Assembly (NCBI RefSeq): GCF_900143065.1
Contig: NZ_FRCX01000002.1
Location: forward strand, 62,001 to 126,000
From: Duganella sacchari
GTDB lineage: Bacteria > Pseudomonadota > Gammaproteobacteria > Burkholderiales > Burkholderiaceae_D
DNA: 64,000 nucleotides
Direction of reading: 5' to 3'
The notes under the pieces were generated by a model that worked only from the letters and a program-made list of their open reading frames with translations, ran no database searches and was not told the DNA's origin. Both the position numbers and the translations under genes were made by a program. Below, in pieces: positions 58,656-64,000 of this stretch. Position 1 is the stretch's first letter; every line of letters begins with the position of its first letter.

Positions 58656-58661
58656 TATAAT
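58656..58661 (+). promoter_or_regulatory. probable -10 element of the purL promoter
   Basis: A perfect TATAAT (58656-58661) preceded by GGG lies 89 bases before the purL ATG. No clear -35 hexamer is present at 16-18 bases. The leader carries no obvious riboswitch or PurR-like palindrome. Confidence 0.45.
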
Positions 58662-58749
58662 GTCGGCAAAGGAAAATCTGCAAGACCAAGTATCTCGTGC
58701 CTCATTCCCCTTTAAACCGCAGCCTAGCTGCATCAACTATCTTCCAACC

Positions 58750-61700
58750 ATGCTGATTCTGCCGGGCTCCAACGCCCTGTCTGCATTCCGTAGCCAACGT
58801 CTGTTGAACCAACTGCAGGCTGTGCTGCCATCTGTTGCCGCTGTTCAGGCGCGCTATGTCCACTTCATCGATGCCGCCCAGCCGCTGTCGGCCGACGACA
58901 CCAGCCGCCTCGGCGGTCTGCTGACCTACGGTGAACCGGCCCACGCCGACAATACCGAAGGCCATGCCGAAGAGTTCTTCGTCATCCCGCGTTTCGGCAC
59001 GATTTCGCCATGGGCCTCGAAAGCCACCGACATCGTCCACAACTGCGGCATGGCGCACATCAAGCGTGTCGAGCGTGGCGTGGCGTACCGCATCAACCTG
59101 AAGACCGGCATTCTGGGCAGCTCGATTGGCGCACCGAAAAAGCTGTCGGACGAGGAAATCCAGGCCGTCGCCGCGCTGCTGCACGACCGCATGACGGAAT
59201 CGGTGCTGCGTTCGGCGGATGAGGCCGCCGGCCTGTTCCGCGAACTGCAAGCGCGTCCGCTGGAAGCCATTGATGTGATCGGCAGCGGCAAGGCTGCGCT
59301 GGACAAGGCCAACACCGACCTCGGCCTGGCCATGTCGGACGACGAAGTGGAATACCTGGATGCCGCTTTCACCAAGGCCGGCCGCAATCCAACCGACGTT
59401 GAACTGATGATGTTCGCGCAGGCCAACTCGGAACACTGCCGCCACAAGATCTTCAATGCCGACTGGACCATCGACGGCGTGGCCCAGCCCAAATCGCTGT
59501 TTGGCATGATCAAGAACACCCACCAGCTGCAGCCGAAAGGCACCGTGGTGGCGTACAGCGACAACTCGTCGATCATGGAAGGCGCCGAAGTGATGCGCTT
59601 CTTCCCGCAGTCTGGCAACCAGGAATACGCGCCAGTCACCGAACTGACGCACACCCTGATGAAAGTGGAAACCCACAATCACCCAACCGCGATTTCGCCA
59701 TTCCCTGGCGCCTCCACCGGCGCCGGCGGCGAGATCCGCGACGAAGGTGCAACCGGCCGCGGCGCCAAGCCCAAGGCCGGCCTAGCCGGCTTTACCGTGT
59801 CGAACCTGCTGTTGCCGGGCGCCGTGCGTCCATGGGAAAGCGACGCGGTGGTGACCGCACCGGTGGCTGACTACCGCGACAGCGGCCAGCCGTACGGCAA
59901 GCCGGAGCGCATCGCTTCGCCGCTGCAAATCATGATCGACGGTCCGCTCGGCGGCGCCGCGTTCAGCAACGAATTTGGCCGTCCGGTACTCGGCGGTTAC
60001 TTCCGCACCTATGAACAGAACATCGGCAAGCAGTTTGCCGGCGCGCACGACACCGTGTTCGGCTACCACAAGCCGATCATGATTGCTGGCGGTATCGGCA
60101 ATATCTCGTCGCAGCACACCCACAAGAACGACATCCCGGTCGGCAGCCTGCTGGTGCAGCTGGGCGGCCCGGGCATGCGGATCGGCATGGGCGGCTCGGC
60201 TGCTTCGTCGATGGCTACCGGCACCAACACGGCGGACCTGGACTTTGACTCGGTCCAGCGTGGCAATCCAGAGATGGAACGCCGTGCGCAAGAAGTCATC
60301 AACAGCTGCTGGCAGCTGGGCGCGAACAACCCGATCATCTCGATCCACGACGTTGGCGCGGGTGGTCTGTCGAACGCCTTCCCGGAAATCACCAACGACG
60401 CCAAACGCGGCGCGATCTTCGATCTGCGCAAGATTCCGCTGGAAGAAAGCGGCATGGCGCCGAAAGAAATCTGGTCCAACGAATCGCAGGAACGCTATGT
60501 CATGGCGATTGCACCAGCCGATCTGCCTGTATTCCAGGCCATCTGCGAACGCGAGCGCAGCCCGTTCGCCGTGGTCGGTACCGCCACCGAAGAACGTCAG
60601 CTGAAGCTGATCGATCCGGACCTGGGCAACAACCCGGTCGATATGCCGATGGAAGTCCTGCTGGGCAAACCGCCCAAGATGCAGCGCGACGTTCATCACG
60701 TGCAAAACGATTTCCCGGCCATCGACCTGACCGGCATGGATCTGGAAGAAGCCGCCAAGCGCGTGCTGCTGCTGCCGACCGTTGGCGACAAATCCTTCCT
60801 GATTACCATTGGCGACCGTACCGTGGGCGGCATGTCGGTGCGCGACCAGATGGTCGGCCCATGGCAGGTGCCGGTAGCGGACTGCGCCGTGACGGCGATG
60901 AGCTTTGAAGGCTACCAGGGCGAAGCGATGGCCATGGGCGAGCGTACCCCGCTGGCCGTGATCGACGCTGCCGCGTCGGGCCGCATGGCGGTTGCCGAGG
61001 CGGTGCTGAACATCGCTGCTGCACCGATCAACTCGATCGAAGACATCAAGCTGTCGGCCAACTGGATGGCCGCTTGCGGCCAGCCTGGCCAGGACGCGGC
61101 GCTGTACGACACGGTCAAGGCCGTTGGTATGGAACTGTGCCCGGCACTGGGCATCAGCATCCCGGTCGGCAAGGATTCGCTGTCGATGCGCACCACCTGG
61201 AAAGAAGGCGATGACGCCAAGGCCGTGCTGTCGCCGGTATCGCTGATCGTGTCGTCGTTTGCCCCAGTGTACGATGTGCGCAAGTCGCTGACGCCGCAAA
61301 TCCGTACCGATGCTGGCGACACCGCCATCATCCTGATTGACCTGGGCCGTGGTAAAAACCGTCTGGGCGCATCGTCGCTGGCGCAAGTCATGGGCCAGCT
61401 GGGCAACAGCGTGCCGGACGTGGACAGCGCGGAAGACGTGAAAGCCTTCTTCGCTGCGATCCAGCAACTGAACAAGGACGGCAAGCTGCTGGCCTACCAC
61501 GACCGTTCGGATGGCGGCCTGTACGGCACGCTGACCGAGATGGCCTTCGCTGGCCGTGCTGGTCTGTCGATCAACCTCGACATCCTGACGCTGGAAGAAG
61601 GCCATGGCGCCGACCAGGGCGATGCCAAGAACTGGGCCACCCAGATCGCCGAACGCCGCAACGAGCAAACCCTGCGCGCGCTGTTCTCGGAAGAGCTGGG

Positions 61701-62799
61701 TGCGGTGATCCAGGTGCGCGCTGACGAGAAGTCGGCTGTGATGGATGTGCTGCGTTCGTTCAACCTGGGCGCCTGCAGCCACATCATCGGCAAGCCGAAC
61801 GACCGTGGCGTGATTGAGTTCACGCGCGACGCCAAGATCATCTACACCAAGCCGCGCGTTGAACTGCACCGCCTGTGGAGCGAAACCAGCTGGCGTATCG
61901 CCCGCCTGCGCGACAATCCTGCTTGCGCCGATGCGGAATACGATCGTCTGCTGGACGAGCAAGACCCAGGCATCACGCCGAAAGTGACGTTTGACCTGAG
62001 CGAGAACGTCGCTGCGCCGTTCATCGCCACTGGCGTGCGTCCACGCGTTGCCATCCTGCGCGAGCAGGGCGTCAACTCGCACATCGAGACGGCTTACGTG
62101 ATGCATCAGGCTGGCTTCACCGCAGTCGACGTGCACATGAGCGACCTGATCTCGGGCCGCGCCAAGCTGGACGACTTCCAGGGCATCATCGCCGTCGGCG
62201 GCTTCTCATACGGCGACGTATTGGGCGCGGGCGAAGGCTGGGCCAAGACCATCCTGTTCAACAACGCGCTGTCGGACCAGTTCGCCAAGTTCTTCGCACG
62301 CCAGGACACCTTCGGCCTGGGTGTCTGCAACGGCTGCCAGATGATGAGCAACCTGAAACCGCTGATCCCCGGCGCGCAGGCATGGCCCAAGTTCACCACC
62401 AACAAGTCGGAGAAGTTCGAAGCCCGCTTTGCCATGGTGGAAGTGCTGGATTCGCCGTCGATCTTCTTCAAGGGCATGGCCGGCACCCAGACGCCAATCG
62501 CGATTGCGCACGGCGAAGGCTATGCCGACTTCTCGCAGACCGGCAACATCGGCGACGCGATTGCGGCGATGCGCTTCATCGACAACCGTGGCGCCGCCAC
62601 CGAAGCCTATCCGTACAACCCGAACGGCTCGCCGCAAGGCCTGACCTCGGTGACCACGCCGGATGGCCGCTTCACCGTCATGATGCCGCACGCTGAGCGT
62701 GTGTTCCGTTCCGTCCAGCACTCTTGGGCGCCGGAGTCGTGGGGTGAGGAATCGCCTTGGATGCGGATGTTCCGCAACGCCCGCAAGTTCGTGGGCTGA
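58750..62799 (+). CDS. purL: phosphoribosylformylglycinamidine synthase
   Basis: The 1349-residue single-chain enzyme converts FGAR and glutamine to FGAM in purine synthesis. The synthetase part has the [13 protein letters not shown] catalytic loop and the paired PurM-like halves; the C-terminal glutaminase carries the Cys nucleophile in [10 protein letters not shown] and His/Glu in AHGEGYAD. The ATG at 58750 gives the usual [11 protein letters not shown] start; an extension to 58636 covers the promoter. It ends at a terminator shared with the convergent membrane-protein gene. The length is typical for betaproteobacteria. Confidence 0.97.
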   Translation: MLILPGSNALSAFRSQRLLNQLQAVLPSVAAVQARYVHFIDAAQPLSADDTSRLGGLLTYGEPAHADNTEGHAEEFFVIPRFGTISPWASKATDIVHNCGMAHIKRVERGVAYRINLKTGILGSSIGAPKKLSDEEIQAVAALLHDRMTESVLRSADEAAGLFRELQARPLEAIDVIGSGKAALDKANTDLGLAMSDDEVEYLDAAFTKAGRNPTDVELMMFAQANSEHCRHKIFNADWTIDGVAQPKSLFGMIKNTHQLQPKGTVVAYSDNSSIMEGAEVMRFFPQSGNQEYAPVTELTHTLMKVETHNHPTAISPFPGASTGAGGEIRDEGATGRGAKPKAGLAGFTVSNLLLPGAVRPWESDAVVTAPVADYRDSGQPYGKPERIASPLQIMIDGPLGGAAFSNEFGRPVLGGYFRTYEQNIGKQFAGAHDTVFGYHKPIMIAGGIGNISSQHTHKNDIPVGSLLVQLGGPGMRIGMGGSAASSMATGTNTADLDFDSVQRGNPEMERRAQEVINSCWQLGANNPIISIHDVGAGGLSNAFPEITNDAKRGAIFDLRKIPLEESGMAPKEIWSNESQERYVMAIAPADLPVFQAICERERSPFAVVGTATEERQLKLIDPDLGNNPVDMPMEVLLGKPPKMQRDVHHVQNDFPAIDLTGMDLEEAAKRVLLLPTVGDKSFLITIGDRTVGGMSVRDQMVGPWQVPVADCAVTAMSFEGYQGEAMAMGERTPLAVIDAAASGRMAVAEAVLNIAAAPINSIEDIKLSANWMAACGQPGQDAALYDTVKAVGMELCPALGISIPVGKDSLSMRTTWKEGDDAKAVLSPVSLIVSSFAPVYDVRKSLTPQIRTDAGDTAIILIDLGRGKNRLGASSLAQVMGQLGNSVPDVDSAEDVKAFFAAIQQLNKDGKLLAYHDRSDGGLYGTLTEMAFAGRAGLSINLDILTLEEGHGADQGDAKNWATQIAERRNEQTLRALFSEELGAVIQVRADEKSAVMDVLRSFNLGACSHIIGKPNDRGVIEFTRDAKIIYTKPRVELHRLWSETSWRIARLRDNPACADAEYDRLLDEQDPGITPKVTFDLSENVAAPFIATGVRPRVAILREQGVNSHIETAYVMHQAGFTAVDVHMSDLISGRAKLDDFQGIIAVGGFSYGDVLGAGEGWAKTILFNNALSDQFAKFFARQDTFGLGVCNGCQMMSNLKPLIPGAQAWPKFTTNKSEKFEARFAMVEVLDSPSIFFKGMAGTQTPIAIAHGEGYADFSQTGNIGDAIAAMRFIDNRGAATEAYPYNPNGSPQGLTSVTTPDGRFTVMMPHAERVFRSVQHSWAPESWGEESPWMRMFRNARKFVG

Positions 62800-62810
62800 T
62801 GCAGATGAAG

Positions 62811-62833
62811 GCCGGAGCGATCCGGCTTTTTTT
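62811..62833 (+). terminator. intrinsic terminator after purL
   Basis: GCCGGA-GCGA-TCCGGC (62811-62826) is followed by T7. It overlaps the stop codon of the convergent gene. Confidence 0.8.
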
Positions 62834-63467
62834 ATATCCAGCCCAGCATGCCGCCGAACACGGCCAGCGCCGTCGCAACGCCTATGCCCAGCGTGGCGAC
62901 GACGGCGATCTGGCGCGGCCGGGATGGCATGTCATGCACCCAGTACGCCACCAGGAAGAAGGGCAGGTAGCCGATCAGCCAGATCAGCCACGGTGCGCTG
63001 CGGTTCCATGCTGGCCATTCCCAGGTCAACGCGCCGATGCTGTTGAGCGCGTATTCGACAATCACGCAGAGCACGGAATTCACTGCGGCCAGTACCCAAC
63101 GGTTGTTGATGCCGGCGATGCTGAGCGAACGGTCTGCCGGCAGCGTACGCGCCGCGTACAAGCCCATGATGGCGAACATGAAGCAGATTTCGATGTTGAG
63201 CCCGATCAGAATGACATAGGCCGAGCCGCCCGGCGTCGCCCAGGCCGGGGCGACGCCGGAAAAGTGGAACAACAGGCCATTCCAGATTTCGTTCACCCAG
63301 TCCATCAGCCAGAACGCCAGGCCGGCCAGCACGACATTCCAGCGTCTGGCGGCAGCCTGTTCGCCATAGGCGTAGATGACCAGCAACAGCAGGGGGATGA
63401 CGTACCACTGAAAATGGGATGGGTTGCGGACCAGGTCCTGTGCCTGCGCGGCTGATGCTGCAATCAT
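62832..63467 (-). CDS. multi-pass membrane protein, unknown function
   Basis: A 211-residue protein with about six hydrophobic segments, including WYVIPLLLLVIYAYG, AYVILIGLNIEICFMFAIMG and an end rich in Ala/Val/Gly. It contains charged and aromatic residues inside segments (MDWVNEIWNG), which may be functional. AGGAG lies 7 bases before the ATG at 63465-63467. It is divergent from an AraC-type regulator with 92 bases between, so it is a candidate target. I do not recognise the family. Confidence 0.8.
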   Translation of the reverse strand: MIAASAAQAQDLVRNPSHFQWYVIPLLLLVIYAYGEQAAARRWNVVLAGLAFWLMDWVNEIWNGLLFHFSGVAPAWATPGGSAYVILIGLNIEICFMFAIMGLYAARTLPADRSLSIAGINNRWVLAAVNSVLCVIVEYALNSIGALTWEWPAWNRSAPWLIWLIGYLPFFLVAYWVHDMPSRPRQIAVVATLGIGVATALAVFGGMLGWI

Positions 63468-63523
63468 GTGCGTACTCCTGTGGTTGAAATGGCACGATGC
63501 TAGCCATTGCCAGCATTGCTGGC

Positions 63524-63552
63524 TTGACAATGATGGCCAGCTTTTTGACAAT
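63524..63552 (+). promoter_or_regulatory. AraC-gene promoter within a dyad-rich intergenic region
   Basis: TTGACA (63524-63529), 17-bp spacer, GACAAT (63547-63552). Transcription would start at about 63559, at or next to the ATG at 63560, suggesting a very short leader or leaderless mRNA. Upstream is CCAGC-ATT-GCTGG flanked by GCCATTG and CAATGATGGC, a possible regulator site. Confidence 0.45.
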
Positions 63553-63559
63553 TCAGGCC

Positions 63560-64000
63560 ATGAGCTACACCGCCGCCATTCCTGCCGCCTATGTCCGCCT
63601 GCTGTCCGACTACCTTGTCACGCGTGGCGAAACGGCGCTGGTCGGCACGCCGCAGTCGGGATGTACGGCAGCGCAGTGGCGCGCCATGCTGGAGAATGCG
63701 GCCGAGCGGCTTGATGATCCCGCGCTGGGGCTGCGTGTCGGGGCGGGCATCACGCCTGCACATCTGGGACCGCTAGGGTACGTTCTGCTGGCATCCAGCA
63801 GCGTACTGCCGGCATTGGAGCGCTACATCCGTTATCAGCGCCTGGTGCATGACGTCAGCCCGGTACGTTATGCCTTGGGCAGTGACGGGCTGGTGCTGGA
63901 GTGGGGCGCAGCGTCGCGCGAGGTCGGTTTGCTGGTCAATCAGTGCGGCATGGCGGCGATGGTGCAGTTTGTCCGTGACATTACTGGCGTGCCCACGCTC
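63560..64000 (+). CDS. AraC-family transcriptional regulator, N-terminal part (3' end outside window)
   Basis: The frame is open from the ATG at 63560 to the right edge (147 residues). The visible part matches the arabinose-binding-like N-terminal domain of the OruR/ArgR-type AraC regulators: IPAAYVRLL, DDPALGLRVGAGI, HLGPLGYVLLASS and LERYIRYQRLV. The C-terminal DNA-binding helix-turn-helix is beyond the window. It is divergent from a membrane-protein gene, and may regulate it. The domain call rests on pattern recognition. Confidence 0.82.
   Translation, partial: MSYTAAIPAAYVRLLSDYLVTRGETALVGTPQSGCTAAQWRAMLENAAERLDDPALGLRVGAGITPAHLGPLGYVLLASSSVLPALERYIRYQRLVHDVSPVRYALGSDGLVLEWGAASREVGLLVNQCGMAAMVQFVRDITGVPTL

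Noticed and set aside
58636..58749. N-terminal extension of purL by 38 codons
   Set aside because: It spans the TATAAT promoter element and is not part of the PurL family start.
59782..62136. A 784-codon frame antisense to purL
   Set aside because: It is a shadow of purL codon bias. The product is rich in His, Arg and Gln and has no recognisable domain.

Overview
The window is 64 kb of G+C-rich, densely packed chromosome from a betaproteobacterium, most likely an Oxalobacteraceae member (Duganella/Massilia/Janthinobacterium-like). The evidence is the tRNA-Leu - tig - clpP - clpX - lon - hupB - tRNA-Val - tRNA-Asp x2 - ppiD block, PEP-CTERM proteins, the hopanoid genes hpnC/D/E, several multidomain c-di-GMP enzymes and a fused PurL. 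This placement is from gene content only. I see no insertion sequence, prophage, integrase, CRISPR array or plasmid backbone.

Layout. 0-5.7 kb: the end of a Sel1-repeat protein, an EAL-CBS-GGDEF protein, and a periplasmic cupredoxin gene followed by a membrane GGDEF-EAL enzyme. 5.8-10.5 kb: two coupled secreted peptidases (S9A prolyl oligopeptidase, then a DUF5117-type zinc metalloprotease). 10.7-12 kb: amtB behind a good sigma-54 promoter. 12-13.6 kb: a tandem pair of PEP-CTERM paralogues. 13.6-18 kb: a threonine/glycine/serine catabolic block (XRE-cupin regulator, kbl, epimerase-type threonine dehydrogenase, sdaA). 17.9-20.7 kb: a third GGDEF-EAL protein. 20.8-23.8 kb: thrC-moeA-moaD. 24-27 kb: a flavoprotein, and a DUF2807/DUF1700 pair with a small secreted peptide. 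27.2-31.3 kb: hpnE-hpnD and hpnC, separated by a VOC protein and an EexN-like lipoprotein on the other strand. 31.5-35.7 kb: an RND efflux adaptor and pump.

35.8-45.5 kb is the protein quality-control core: trigger factor, ClpP, ClpX, Lon, HU, tRNAs and PpiD, with strong intrinsic terminators and two places where promoter and terminator spacing suggests a short untranslated transcript. 45.6-51.8 kb: two small unknown membrane proteins, mnmH, tesA, a YbbA-like ABC ATPase, an S41-like peptidase and nnr. 51.9-56.9 kb: a fused 5-oxoprolinase, two very small ORFs and a TraB/GumN-family protein that has lost both GxxH histidines. 56.9-64 kb: a REC-TPR protein, purL, a multi-pass membrane protein and the N-terminal part of an AraC-type regulator that runs off the right edge.

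No obvious defence island or biosynthetic cluster is present. The less ordinary signals are the cupredoxin/c-di-GMP pair, the degenerate TraB/GumN protein, the EexN-like lipoprotein between hopanoid genes, the two candidate small RNAs, several short ORFs missed by a 60-residue cutoff, and well-formed palindromes at the kbl and thrC promoters.
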